Notes: generated by a model not told the origin, from the letters alone. DNA of 64,000 bases from Actinomucor elegans (GCA_026027325.1 JAMSLZ010000011.1:496001-560000); one strand, 5' to 3'. Positions 1 through 12,659 are shown, counted from the stretch's first letter. Numbers and translations are program-made.

Positions 1-284
1 GATTCTAACGTTCCAAAAATAAAAATAAAAACCAAAAAAACTTTGATTTGAGCGCGTTTTCCCGGAACTGTCTTTTGATTTCTGGCTTTACCTCCAAGTC
101 TCTCATGAATACAGATTTGCCGTTGGTATAAGCAAACGTTTTGCCGTTGGGGTCGGCTTCGAGTTTGATAGACTCACCACGGGCAGTTTGAGGAAGAGGG
201 GCCAAAGTATATTCTAAGCAAGAAACTAAGTTCGCTTTTTTTTTATCACATTTATAAAGAGAACTTACTCTTTGTGTATGACAT
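1..284 (-). CDS. AIP1: Actin-interacting protein 1 (WD-repeat), 5' end only
   Basis: Aip1/WDR1 works with cofilin to take apart actin filaments. Only the start of the gene is here; the rest lies beyond the left edge. Exon 1 (284-269) gives MSYTK and joins exon 2 (from 213) across a 55-bp intron (GTAAGTT...TTGCTTAG) that restores the frame as MSYTKKYTLAPLPQTARG. The following stretch has GKTFAYTNGKSVFMRDLE, which matches the family's N-terminal strand (LPQ..RG, DP.G..F.YTNGK.V..R). The frame closes near base 4 and a further intron probably starts near base 40. The start at 284 was chosen because it is the only upstream ATG that splices into frame and because the family begins a few residues before LPQ. 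The assignment rests on about 55 residues, with no complete WD repeat visible. Confidence 0.75.
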
Positions 285-1285
285 ATTTGATGATAACAAA
301 GGAAAAAAGGAAAAAGAAAACAGTAGTAGCAGCAGTACTTTTTTTTATTTTTTTACATCATTGAAACGATGAGTTTAAATCATCAAGGTACGTATCACAG
401 CATTTCTCGAATCAATTTCAAGCCAAGTCTTTTAGTTGTGCCACCTTGAATATCTTGGGCTTTCAAATACTATTCTTATCAAACTGTACAGAAATAGCTT
501 GCCTTGTTATGCAAAGATGTTCCAGTATGATACCATGAGTGAATCAGGCGGATGTATATAGTTACACTATTAAACTATACTAAGTGTCTATTTTTTTTTT
601 GAAAGGTTCTTCCTGGTTGGATGGTCCTACTACTGTATGGCGCCTTAAAAAAAATGTACTTTTTGGTTTTTTTTCTGCAATCGGGTCATTTTAACCTCTC
701 TCTATTCTTCAGTCGGCCTAGCATATATCACACCTGATGGCAAATACTTGTTTAGAATAGACTATTGAATTAACTACAAGAAGCGTTACTTGAAAATTTA
801 ATGCGTATATGACATTTTAATGTTTTTTCGGTAATGAGCACACAGTTTTATTGAGCTTGGTTCTATAATTCATATTTTTCTCGGCCGATCCCAGTCATAC
901 TTTGCGTTTGAATAGTAAACACATGGGCAGAATAAGTTATTGCAGTTAATAGAATGCGGTCCATTGGGCTTACTTTGTCTTCACAAACATTCATCTATGT
1001 CAGATACGTGGTGTTTAATAGCTCTTGTAATACATTGTTTCCACCAGTTAAATTGATGTTTCCTTCTTTCCGCTTATTTAAAAACGATTATTGAGTAAAC
1101 TTCACATTTCCTTGAATTTATGACATAATAATAGTATAAAAGTTGGCCAAATAATCAACAATCGATACATCTAGTTGAGATAAAAGCTTTTATGTGTGCC
1201 ACAAATTACAACGTAATCAAGGATGAAGGAAAATCTTTTTATTTACTATTATAATCAAGTAGCTGTCTAGTGGATCAGGAAAGAT
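285..1285. other. Gene-free stretch with a degenerate dispersed repeat
   Basis: No coding sequence was found between the AIP1 start and the kinase stop codon. Bases about 640-960 resemble two parts of the desert near 28490-28700 and 29420-29470. Shared words include TGTTTAGAATA followed by ACTA, and CGAT(T/C)CCAGTCA followed by TTTGC. This suggests two old, diverged copies of one repeat. The first part also contains AIP1 upstream sequence. Confidence 0.4.
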
Positions 1286-4098
1286 CTAATATACCATGTA
1301 ACGCTTTTTAGCTCGTCTCACATTCCTTTTCTTATCCTTGAGCATCATGTAAAGAAATTGTTCTTGATCACAATACATAATTGCATGCTTTTTGATTAAA
1401 TTGTGTAAAGTCTAAAGAAGCACAACATGAGGTACACAATAAACAGGGTTCTTTAGTTTTCAACTTACATTTACAAGAGTTTCGGCAGAGATTCTATGAT
1501 GAGGACTAATTTGCAGTAAACTAAAGTCGATCAAACGGATTAAATTGGCTGATATTCCTGGATGACGGCTCCATCTTGGACTTGTTTGTAGTCTAGCAAG
1601 GATATGTCTTGCTTTTTCTTCATTTTTATGATAATGGCCTACTCTACCATCTAGCATCTCGATCATAGTGATACCCATAGACCATATATCACATTTCTGA
1701 TCGCACGACTGTTTTTCATCAGCTACCTCTGGGGCCATAAACTTTTTTTTTTTTTTTTTAAAAAAAAAAAGGTTAGTTTGAGAACAAGTGAATAAGGAGA
1801 TGGGCAAACTTACTGGTATTGTTCCGCAATAATGGTAATTCTTTGGACCTATGTCTTGTGCCAAGCCAAAATCTGCCAATTTAATGCCACCTTTATGATC
1901 AACGAGGATATTATCACATTTGATGTCGCAATGATACATTCCGCTCTTGTGCATATAATTCAAACCTTTAGCTACCTAGAATAATGAGAGTAAAAGTGTT
2001 AATAAAATTAAATTTACCAAAAAAAAAAAAAAAAAAAAAAAATCGATGAATTTACCTCCAAAGACGCATAGACAGCATATCCTTCTGCAAGACTAGCCTC
2101 TGATCTACTGTTTATCACATTCACTAAAGAGCATCTCATCATAGGCATCACCATATACACTGTGTTCTTGTCCACAAACACTTCGTCCAATCGCATCAAA
2201 TTCCGGTGTCTCATCTGTGTCATGATGTATATTTCCCGTAGCAATGATTCGCTTTCAAAAATCTTTTTATTGTTTTGTCGATCATCATACACCAATTGCA
2301 GTGTTTTGATAGCGCATATTTTTGGGCCGTGTACCTTGTCTGCCTGTTTTAGTCTCACAGCAGAATAGACTTTACCACAAAGACCATCGCCAATGATAGC
2401 TAAACGATAGTAATCCCACCAAGGTAAACCTTTCTTGACAGTGCAGCGATAATAGTTGAGGTCTTGCATAAAAAGTGTACGTTCTTGCTGAAAGATGTCG
2501 ATCAGTTTGTGAAAACCGCTTGGTGATCGTGCACCAGGGTTGTCGGAAGGAACATAAGCTGCATTGACTGCAAGTATTTGACGAGGTTTTCGAAAAGGCA
2601 CACGGATGGCTGTTCGTTTACCTTTTTTATCTTCAATTTCATCATCATCATCATTATCTTCTTCTTCTTCATCGTCGCTGAACTGTTGACCCAATTCAAT
2701 ATCTACTTGGTGGTTGGATTGTTGAGAATTTGTAGTAACGGGGTTGATTGTTTTGGCTGATCTGAGGAGGTGGTTTAGCTCGCGCTCTTGTTCTCTGGCA
2801 TTGCATTGGTCTGCAAAGTGGAGGATGTCGCGTAAATTTTGATTTATTTGCTCTCGACCTTGTTCGAAGGAAAGATCTTGAGCCAGTGTTGAAACTGGTT
2901 GTGGCGCGTGCGGTTGAACTGGCTGTGGAATTGTGTCATAGATGGGCGTGATTCTACAAGATGGAATAATTGAGGGCTGGATTGATTGCTGAACATGTAG
3001 ATGGGCTATTGAAGCTGTATAGAACTGTTGAGCATGTGTGTATGGCCCAAGGCCAGGCGGGTGGAAATGATGCTGAGCTGTCTGTAGCATAAACGGGTGA
3101 TGCATAGGTTGCGGTGCATATTGAACGCATGGATCCTGAGGTATCGGCTGATTGAATTGATTTAGATGAGGTGGTGCTAGTGGTGGTGGTTGTGGATATA
3201 AAGTGGGCGGAACTGGGTAAAACTGCGTACCATTTCCGTTATACGCTAACGCTTCGTTTTTCATTCGAGAGCCATAGCATAGCATTCCATTAACACCGTA
3301 TGCTGGTAGTTGCTGCTGATACTGTTGCTGTCGGGATTTCTGTTTCTTATACTGATACTTTTGGAATTGCTTTTTCAATGTTACACGCCAACCTTCTTCT
3401 GATTTGACATTTTTAGGAGCCCAAACATTTGAAGAATAAAGACCATTGACCTTGATATTTTCTTTCTTAGTATCAGACATTGTAGGAGAGGCCAAGTTAC
3501 TGTTTAAAGCAAATACATTGCCGTTGTTACTATCAGATCCTGATGCTTCAGCAGATGAGGGGCCAGCTTCTAAAGAAGGTTCAATTGTAATGATAGTATG
3601 GTCTTTTGTGGTAGTGATAGGAATTGCCAATTTCTCAGATGGATAGTTAAGTAGATCGCCATCTTTGTGATCCAATTTGTTATTGATGTGGTGTATTTGA
3701 AACTGGTGAGGAACTGCTTTTTCTATTTTAGAGGTCGAATCTTTCGTAAACCTGATTGATACGTTACAGGTTGTAGCAGTAGCGGTAGTAGGCTGCAATC
3801 GAGGTGAAATTCTAGGATTTTTGACTTTCTTGGATTGCTGATTTTTCTGCAAGACATTGTTCTTGGTGGCTTTCAAGATTCTCTGCCATAACGGAGCTCG
3901 AGGGTTTAGCTGTTGACTACGCTGATGGTGTTGTTGTTCAGCGAGTAACTGAAGAGTTATTGGTGAATCGGGTTCATCAATGGTGATGACTGTAGTGTTG
4001 GGCGGAATAACTAATCCAGAGTCGGTTGATGTTTGAAGCATGCCGCTTTTCCGCTTAAACAAATTAGAAAGGTACGAAACATCAGGTAAAAATTTCAT
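1286..4098 (-). CDS. STE20/PAK-like serine/threonine protein kinase
   Basis: Four exons (4098-2056, 1975-1814, 1741-1469, 1411-1286) give 867 residues, and all three introns lie between codons. The first 560 or so residues are low-complexity: Gln/Pro/His-rich with an acidic run near residues 485-500. A kinase domain fills the rest: glycine loop GDGLCGKV, lysine in CAIKTL, a Glu in the REIYIM helix, catalytic loop HCDIKCDN, DFG in LADFGLA, and MAPEV. The order and the CGTIPFMAPEV segment fit STE20/PAK kinases. The usual HRD arginine is Cys here (HCD), so activation-loop control may differ, while the catalytic Asp, Lys and Asn remain. The start used is the second ATG (TTAACAATGAAA), which has the better context; an ATG at 4137 is possible. 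No CRIB or PH domain was recognised. The last exon, absent from a simple ORF scan, adds a basic tail ending KKRYMVY. The 1813-1742 intron has long A and T runs. Confidence 0.8.
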
Positions 4099-5891
4099 TG
4101 TTAAAAATGAAAGGTTTACCCAGTGAATCAAAAACAAGGGGGTTAAAAAGAACGAGTATGTATTGAACTGATGCTTCAGAGATAAGGAAAAGTGCTAGAC
4201 AAAAGAGATAGTAAATAAGATGATATGGGAATTAACTGAGAAGGTATTGATTATTATATATATATATATATTTGAACAAAGGGCACATAAATCCAAAATA
4301 TCAAAAGAATACGCGTAAAGACATCATTGTCTATAGGTATATTCTTTCTTATTGATGATGGTTTCATTTAAACGTCTGATTTTGTCCTTAATGCTTAGAG
4401 TAATGTATATACCTGAGTATCAAGCAGATACTATAGTGATATTATATTGCACAAAATACAGACGGCCTTACATTTGAGATTAAATCATAAAACTTCTTTA
4501 ATATTTTCATTATATATCACCATTGTACAGGAAGATAATTGACACAATTGATGTGACCACCTATATAATCTCTTTATTACTGCTATATTGTTCTTTGCTT
4601 CTCTATTTAAATACACTGCCAGCGGAGAGAACGTGCAATTAAATAATGAAGGCAGTAAAAAACTCGTACGGCTTATGCGATACTATACATTTACTGGTAA
4701 ATTGTTATTATTGCATTAGCGCTATCGCTCGTTCTTTGATAGTCGTGATTGATTTTTACTGGTTCTATGTTATCTCATTCTACTTTATTTTGATAAATAT
4801 TGGCTGAAAGTTAAGCTTGCTACCCTCCGATACGTTTAAAATTAGTACTTATTTTCAAGAATTGAAAATGATAATCCATAAGATGCTCATAAAAAACCTC
4901 TGAAATGATTTAAAAAAGGGTGGGGGTTGCGTGTAGATAGAGAAAAAAAAGAGAATTTAAATATGAATTAATACATAGAAAGCAGGGCGCTTTAGTTGGT
5001 GAATACATTTTAAAAGAATATAAACAGCCCCAAAAAAATTCAACTTTGCACTCTAGAGTATAGACTGTTGTATATTTTCCAGCTCCTTAGCAGGACGCAT
5101 ACTATTTAAAGGATAATTGGCTTTACAAACTATGTTAATTACACAATGCTTAAATGTTTGTATATATTCTTTGTCTATTATGTTTTTCAGCCTAATTCTC
5201 AGGTTTTGACGATCCCTGATTCTATATAAAATCGCGGGTAAAGAAAATTGATATGCAGCACGTTAGTCAGCGATGGAATAGACCTTGTCCGAACTTGGTG
5301 AAATCCTACATCCAACAGTAGAGCCATTTTCGGAATGAGCAGTTACCTCTAGTAAGGCACAAAGCTTCGGTCCAATACAATGACGATTCTATTTACGATT
5401 ATTAAATTTGCAACTTTTTATTAGTTAAAGAGCGGCTTTTCCTTCTGCACATGTACAAAAAACATATTTCATACTAAAGATTGTTTACGCGTCCATACTT
5501 GTAAGCAGACTTGAGGGCTGGTTAAAGAAACTACTCAAAAGATGGAGATTTCATGCAGAAATATATTCTCCAATCTGGTTTGTTATGTCCCAAATACTAA
5601 GCCAAGCTATTTAAACCCGAAACAAAATATCAAAAATACGGTTTATCTCTACAGATGTGAGCTTGATTATGTGTCAAAAGTCAACCAAAAGTGATTTGGT
5701 GACACCCAGGCCAAAATACACGTACAAAGTAAGTTTAGTAGTAACGTTAAACAAAAGCTTTTTGGTACAAAATTGAGAGTTTGTCCGAAGTGGGTGGTTG
5801 TACAGTGTGCATATCATTATTCAAATACCTTTTTTTTTCAATAACGCTTTTTTGTCTTTATCACTTTATTTTTTTCTTTTTCAAAAATACA
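4099..5891. other. Divergent intergenic region
   Basis: This lies between the starts of the kinase (-) and the stefin gene (+), so it should hold both promoters. It contains an AT dinucleotide run near 4255-4271, an ACGCGT hexamer at 4311 (about 210 bp upstream of the kinase) and another near 5486. T-rich tracts precede the stefin start at 5830-5880. No convincing coding sequence was seen. Confidence 0.4.
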
Positions 5892-6545
5892 ATGTCTGAC
5901 GTTAAACATAACAATATGGGACCTGTCCGCCCTGTGGACGATGATGCAAAGGCTGTAAGTAAGATGTTCTTTGTTCTTGACTCTTTTATGCAAAACAAAA
6001 ACAAAAAAATGACTATGGGAACAAGACGTTTATTTTAACGCGTTTTTCGTAGGTTTTCCACGCAATCAAGGAAAAGGTCGTTGATAGAGTATGTATAAAA
6101 AAAAACTATAACATAAAATGACGCAGCGTATTAACTATCATATATTTGATTAGCTTCATGAAGTTAGTATATTTGGGTAAAACGGATTTAACGGAAAGGA
6201 GGAACTCATTCTATATACTTTATAGCTTAACCATTTGGATAACGTTCATGGTCTTCATGAACTTGATGACTTGAAGCGTATCGACTGTTACAAGCTTGTC
6301 GAATATGCTACTGAAGAAGTTGCTTATGGTGTGAACTACTTTGGCAAGATCAACTTGGGTGACGAGAAATATATCCATGTCAGGTAGGCTTCTTTGCAGA
6401 AAAAAAAGGTTTCAGCATCGTACTGATTCGTATATCAAACAGAGCCCACAAGTCCAACGACGGTGATGTCGATTTCTACTCTATTCTCACTGAAGGTACT
6501 GCTATTTGGTCTCGCGAAGAACCTTTAAAGTACTTTATTGATTAA
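5892..6545 (+). CDS. Stefin-type cystatin (cysteine protease inhibitor)
   Basis: Four exons (5892-5954, 6053-6088, 6226-6383, 6443-6545) encode 119 residues. Stefins are small cytosolic inhibitors of papain-like proteases. The match is the core strand-loop-strand: TEEVAYGVNYFGKINLGDE then KYIHVRAHKS, aligning with the stefin pattern QVVAG-TNYF-K-VGDE-F-H-RV. A glycine near the N-terminus (MGPVRP) could be the conserved wedge glycine, and the end LKYF resembles the stefin C-terminus LTYF. The inhibitory loop reads EVAYG where the family has QVVAG, so Gln is replaced by Glu. There is no signal peptide and no disulfide pair, as expected for stefins. The start is the ATG with spliced coding continuity; an upstream in-frame extension was ignored. 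Intron 1 contains an ORF-like read-through. Family assignment is good; inhibitory activity is inferred. Confidence 0.8.
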
Positions 6546-8459
6546 GGCAAATACCTTTGGCTATACACTGTAAACATATTTGACCAATAAATGTACATTA
6601 AGTATATCATACTAGTGATGCTACAGCTTTTTCTCTAAGTGTCCAATAAAACATAATCTCGTCGTATCAACGCATTTTCAGTCGTGGACCTTGGCGTTAC
6701 AAAGTATTTTTTTTCCCTAAGTGCCTGTAGCACGATTGTATCATCATAAAATTGATTGGCTGACTGACTGCATTAATATGTTTCTTAAGTGGATGGCAAC
6801 CAGATCAAATTAGGTTCCTTTCCAAAATGTCTCGGTAGCACCTCCCCAGTGCACTATTTTGTCAATTTGCAAATGTGCTGATTTGATTGGATTTCGAAGA
6901 TTTACAAAATAATGTCAAAAGTAATTTCTTGATGTGAGCTTTTGATCACAAAAAAATATTATTGATATACAAACATCCTTTAATATCGCATTTGATGATT
7001 ACTACAAGCTCTAATGAACTATTTCATTAATTATAACCGTTTTTCTATCAAGGTCTATGAGTATATTATATTTTACCGACTCGTTGCCACATATATACCT
7101 TGCGCATAAGCGAGATCAAAATGATCTATATATCACTCTATAGACCCTGATGCAATGCCCCATTTGATAATTGGTAGTTTTTCAATAGTCAAAAAACTGG
7201 TTGTTATTATTTGTACTCATAATACTATATAGCAATAATGTACAACATGCTACGTGAGTTATTTATCGTAGAATCTGTAATAGAAGTGAACATAGCGTAA
7301 TTTTCGTAAAACGATTCGAGTAAATTAGAATGAAATAGATGCTACGAATTTAATTTTATATATTTGGGTGCTATTAGATAAGAAAAAAGTTTGTATAACT
7401 ATATTTTTCTTTGTGTAAATTGCACAGACAATCCTAGTTTTGAAGTGAAAGTTGACTTGAAACCATTTTGCGGCGGATGATCATAATGATAAACCGATTT
7501 TTTTCAATGAAAGAGGGCAAATGAAGTTATCTCAGTGTTATAAATACCATCAATGTAATTAGAACATCGAATTTGATTGTAATTGTAATTTTACAAATAC
7601 GCATCACTTTTTTCTTGACATTTAACTGACTGACAAGCAATAGTCATAATCATAATCAAAACTCAATACTCAATATAACTGAAAAGAGAATTGAACTTGA
7701 TTGCAATTGTAACATATCAAGAAGATCACTGCACTTTAAATATCGCTTATTGTGAAGTTTTTAGTATGCAGTTTTTAGATCTTCTTTTAGCGTTTGCATG
7801 TGCAGTGTAACGGAGTTCTGAAACCTAAAGAAGAAATTATGCCAATGTAAAAAGGCGATTTTTTCGCTTAACCCCCACCTTCGGTTGTGCAGAATAGAGG
7901 CAGGGAATATATATTGATCCAGAAAACATAGGGTAAAGCATTAATTCAGCAAGCACGTAATGCATAGAATAAAAGAGTAGTTGGTCCCGCGAACATAGGA
8001 TAAGTATTGGTTCATTAAATATAGAATAAACTTCATACTTGAACACCTACCATTCAGCATATAATAGCCATACAACTTTATCAAATAAAAAATAAAAAAT
8101 AGTTTTGCTTCACACAGCGGTGTCCTCGGAGCATCACCTTCCAGGGACACCGACTGCCCGCTACGCATGCAGAAGTCAGCTAGTATTTAATGACAAATAC
8201 ATTGCTATTATTTAGCTCCCATATGAAGTCTTGTTTTTTTTAAATAACCAAAAAACCTATCTATATCTAGAAAATAACCTTGTTACAATTCAACAGAACA
8301 ACGCTCGTTGCCTTGCAAAGCTCACTGAGTCTATACTCACACTCTCCCTTCAGATGAGGTCTATTAGTTGGTTGGATCAATTATATTAAAAATCAACACA
8401 GCCCTATCCATACATATCTACTGGGTGAACGTATACAGTAATTATTTATTATCCAAAAA
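6546..8459. other. Gene-free A+T-rich stretch
   Basis: The 3' flank of the stefin gene is followed by about 1.8 kb with no coherent coding frame. Scattered short ORFs at 7837-8168 have no recognisable motif and were not accepted. The last part may hold the missing first exon of the decayed gene that follows. Confidence 0.4.
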
Positions 8460-9446
8460 AAGTGAAGCTGATATTTTGTTGATCAGTGGAACTACATGTG
8501 GTAGAAATTCGAGTACTGAGGAAGTAAAGGTTCTATTCTTCCTGTTCCAATACTAATACTAAAATTTTATACTGTTTATTAGATATTTCGCTTCAATATC
8601 ATTACTAGTGAAGATTTGAATACTGAAGATGGTGATATAAATCCTGACAGACTAATAGTGGCTGAAGGTAGCACATGTATGTATTCAGGTTCCTCTGTCA
8701 ATACTTCGGGCTTTATTAGCGACTGTTCCAATATAGAATCCAGTTTCGCAGATCAAGATCTCGTAGCAAGAGGTACATCAAGTCTTGATTCAGTATCGGT
8801 TCGTGGTAGTGTTTTTTCCTAGAGGTTTTGATACAAGTAAAGTGAAGTAAAAAATTTCTACATTTCCAGTAAATAATGCTAGAAGCACCAGTCTCTTTGA
8901 TATTGACAAGGTTAAAGCCGAAACTATTAATGTATCAAAAATATCCTCGATTTACCAGCCCAGTTGGTATCTTGACAAAAGCGGCAACTTGATTTCCATT
9001 AATAATAGAACCAATGACTACGATATTATTATCATGAATACTTGTAATAATGGGAACCGCCATCTATATGCCGAAAGAACGTCTGGCTCTTCCATCGTCT
9101 TATTCCATGCAACCATCTGGGATAGACCTGTCTCAGGACAATGGCCTTTAAAGTTGATTATTAATATATGTATATATCGTATACTTAGTTATATACTATT
9201 TAAGAAGAGCATGAAAAATAATAGCTTATTGTTCAATGGTAGATCCCTGTTGATGTTGGCTCAGACTTCCTGATTAATACAACTTATCCTAGCATTGGTG
9301 TGAATATTTGCGGTACAATTTGGAACTTTTACCCGCCTGATAATGAGGATCACTATAATTCTGGTGGAATAGAAGTGTATCTTTCTAACGATGATCTAAT
9401 GGGTGATTTTTTTTTCTCTTTTCAGAATGTATTTCTATCAACATAA
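8460..9446 (+). pseudogene. Choice-of-anchor-A-like secreted protein, probably decayed
   Basis: Four pieces join in one frame: to 8529, 8583-8805, 8870-about 9166, and 9243-9446. The text STEEVK-IFRFNIITSEDL, then GDINPDRLIVAEG, ISDCSNIESSF and DLVARG resembles the choice-of-anchor A domain of extracellular proteins (F-N-x-x-x-x-x-D-L...D-I-x-x-R-L-x-V-x-x). A later part reads PLKLIIN / IPVDVGSDF / GVNICGTIWNFYPP. Three facts suggest decay. No start codon with a signal peptide was found upstream. The third intron should begin right after LIIN, but has ATATGT where GTATGT is expected. The frame stops at 9444 soon after EVYLSNDDLMG without the usual C-terminal part. A similar copy with stops lies at 24480-25285. 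Domain naming is from pattern memory, so moderate. Confidence 0.45.
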
Positions 9447-9681
9447 TGTAACAAATTTGCTAACACAATGTGTTCTAGGCCTAAGCATTGTCTGAGTCTT
9501 ATTTTCACGGCAGCGCCACATACTACGCGTAAAAATCTATCCTGAAACAATATGAAGCAATCCGGCTTGGGCTATTGTGCTACTCACTTGTTTCAAACTA
9601 AGACATAACAGCAAATTCCAGAAGGGTTACCTATTATTCGGTTCGTTGACTTGACTTTGGAATTCATTTTTCTATTTAGGG

Positions 9682-9712
<31 letters not shown>

Positions 9713-10965
9713 AATTTATCTTACACATACCCTAAGATATACACTAACGCGACATATCGTGTAATCGAATATCTTGGTTTCATTATTTAATATTCTGAGT
9801 TTAAGAGTTTTGATTAGGTAATCAAACGATCGTGAGTGATACATTAGAGACTGTCATAGAGAGATAACTTACTCAATGTACTTTATATATGCTCAATGGC
9901 TATATATTTTTATTATATATTCATTCAATTTATATACTCAAGAAAATATCAATATATCAGGTGTTTACTGAATAGTAAATAAACTTTTAAAAAACAGATA
10001 GACCCCGAAGCTTCATGTATAAACTGCCTTAAATGCTTGAAAGACGACAGAATATAAAGCCTATCTATTAATTGTTAGTTTATATATATATACACACACA
10101 CAAACCTGTCAATAGCAGCACAGACATTCCAATGACTGATTATACAGCATTTTATGCGCACGAAAAGGTTATCCTCACTTGTTTGCGTAACTTTGATATC
10201 TAGATTCCATATGCAAACTATGCTTGGAAGACGGATGAATAAATCGGCCGAGCCAATTATAATATGGTTACTACTACAGAACCCAGAATCTCCCTTCTCT
10301 ACAACACGGCTTTTCTGTAGGATACATTCTCAAACCCCGGCTCTTTATTGAATTGTTTAGCAGTGTACTTCAAGAACGAGTAAATAGAGATAACATAGTT
10401 ATCTATTGAAATATTTTTTTTTATGTAGGCATCTACTTGATACATTGGCTTACGGACGCGTCTTATGGTTTCACTCTTTATCCGTGCTTGAGCCATGTAT
10501 GTTTGACGTTTTTGCTCGGTAGCATTTTCCCCGAGATTGGCTATTGTCCACAAAGTGTACCGAAAAAGCAGTCAGGTCACGTTTTTCGACTTCCAAATTC
10601 CTGTAAAAGTAAGGTAAAGGAGGGGGTTGTGCTTTTCTTTTTTACTTTTTGTATAGATATACTCAATTATTATCAAACATTGAATTAAAAGCAGCAGCAG
10701 CACCAGCAGCATTAGCAGGCAGCATTAGCAGGCAGCAAATTCTTTTGTATCATCTATTCTAACTAGCTTAAACAAGAATAAAAAAAAAAAGTAACTTCTA
10801 CAAGATATAAAAAGCCGACAATTGAAGCTATATGTGTTATCAACAAGTCTTTTTGGACGTTGTGTAATATATAAAAAAAAAAAGCTATAAAAAGAGACAT
10901 TATTTATTCCTAATTACTTTCTTCTTGTTTTAAATTAGAGGAATTAACCATTAACCATTTTGAAC
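9447..10965. other. Gene-free stretch upstream of the RING ligase gene
   Basis: Contains AT dinucleotide runs near 9690 and 10080, a GCAGCA run with a twice-repeated 13-bp word (CATTAGCAGGCAG, about 10710-10735) and A-tracts before the RING gene start. A minus-strand frame at 10299-10553 has a coding-like stretch but no recognisable motif or start, and was not accepted as a gene. Confidence 0.35.
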
Positions 10966-12419
10966 ATGCCTTCCGCAACAAGATTAAGTCATCGACATCA
11001 GCCGTCTAACCTATCATTTTCTTCGGCTTCTTCTTCCTCTTCTTCGACACGACCTGCTTTACCTCAAATCCTCTCAAATTCCGCTTCAAATGCCGTCAAC
11101 TTTACTCGAAGTGCGGCACCTACATCGAGGCGAGTTCGATCCCACTGGTTCACACATTTTGTTTTAAATTGGCGTCGAAGTTCGCGATCAAGCAAGCTAT
11201 TGTTAGGATTATCCATGGCATTTGTTGCAGTACAGATTATTGCCAGTATTGCTGTACTGTTCTTTTCTTGGGATATGTATTGTGATAAGCCTCTACGAGT
11301 GTTTGTTACAGTCTATATACTTCGATTGGTGATGATGGCGCCTATCAATATCTATCTTCATTTGGCTCCCCGTCGCAGGCCGACTAATACCATGAATGTA
11401 TCGCCACGTACCAGTGCCAGGGCTGAGTTGAGTGAAGCTTATGCACTGAGTGAACGTAACCGACCTGTCTCATTTCCGCCGCCAGTGACTACCACAAATC
11501 GACATCAGTACCCAGCTTTAATCACACCTGCGGTTGCAGTACAACCTCCAAATCAGACCCCACCACCTGTTCAACCATTAGATGAAAATGCAGTGCGCGC
11601 TTGGATTGATAGGTAACTATCAATATGATTTGATGGTTACACTGAAGGTTAATGTTGTATATAGGGCTAAATCTGCGCTTGATTTATTTGGTGTACTATG
11701 GTTTGTTATTGGAAACTATATGATATTTTCTTCCACTACGTGTTCTGATACAGCGCAGCCACTTTACTATATTTCATTGGGGTTCATTGTGTATGGCTAT
11801 TTGATACTATCTGTTCCTATTCTACTATGCACATCAGTGATATTTTGTCTTCCTTGCGTTTTAGGTAAGAATATATATATTATTGATTGATGTGAATCAT
11901 TCATTCTTTTTGTCTAGTTGGCATGCGATTACTCCATGTAGATGATGGTATTTACATGGGAGGAGCCACTAGTGAAGAAATCGCCTTGATACCCGTATAT
12001 CAGTTTAAATCGACTGATAAACCAGTGATTGATAAACCAGTGAATCATATTACGATTGATCTCAGCAAATCAGAACATCTTCATCAAAAGCAAAAAGCAG
12101 GGATCTTTGATAAACTTTGGTTATATTTAGGATTAATCGATCCACCTAGTACAATTGAACCTGAACATGATATTCTTGAAATTCCAGATGTTCAAGATCA
12201 GGTGTGTGTCATCTGTTTATCAAACTATGAAGACGGTGATGTATTATGTAAATTATGGTGAGTTTTATATGATAAAAGTGAGTATGGCTGTCTAATTATA
12301 TGTATAGGTGCAAGCATCATTTCCACAAGGCATGTGTACATGAATGGCTTGCTTTGAATTTTAGATGTCCCATGTGTAAACAAGATTCCAGAGGCAAAGA
12401 TGTCATGATTGAAGTTTGA
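10966..12419 (+). CDS. Membrane RING-H2 E3 ubiquitin ligase
   Basis: Four exons (10966-11612, 11665-11864, 11918-12257, 12308-12419) encode 432 residues. The N-terminal part is Ser/Pro-rich (residues 1-60). Several hydrophobic helices follow: near residue 85-105 (LGLSMAFVAVQIIASIAVLF), one after it, and three in exon 2. The tail is cytosolic and has a short motif YMGGATSEEIALIPVYQF. The C-terminus is a RING-H2 finger: CVIC, then CKHHFHKAC, then CPMC, with all eight zinc ligands present. The layout of membrane helices, GATSEEI-type motif, then RING-H2, is that of plant At1g12760-like ligases. The RING is split by an intron inside Trp TG|G. It probably ubiquitinates membrane or secretory-pathway proteins; substrate unknown. 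It is convergent with UNG, whose stop lies 240 bp away. Confidence 0.85.
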
Positions 12420-12659
12420 GCATGCCATGTATTTATTATACATATATATATACTTATTATTATTACTATTATTATTATTATTATTACTATTATTTTACTT
12501 TTGTCAACTATACGGATTCCTTTGTATCATATATACATACATAAAAAATAAAGAAAAAAAGAATCCCAGATCAAAAAATTCTAATTGCTTGTGTCACAGT
12601 GTACCCTTCTTTATTCTAAGACACAATTGACATTTCACAAGAACACAACATGTAAATTC

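Noticed and set aside
7837..8168. Overlapping minus-strand ORFs of about 70 codons
   Set aside because: No start context, motif or codon pattern; typical of A+T-rich chance ORFs.
10299..10553. Minus-strand frame with a coding-like stretch (NLGENATEQKRQTYMAQARI)
   Set aside because: No ATG context, no splice partners, no motif and no second copy seen; left as unexplained.
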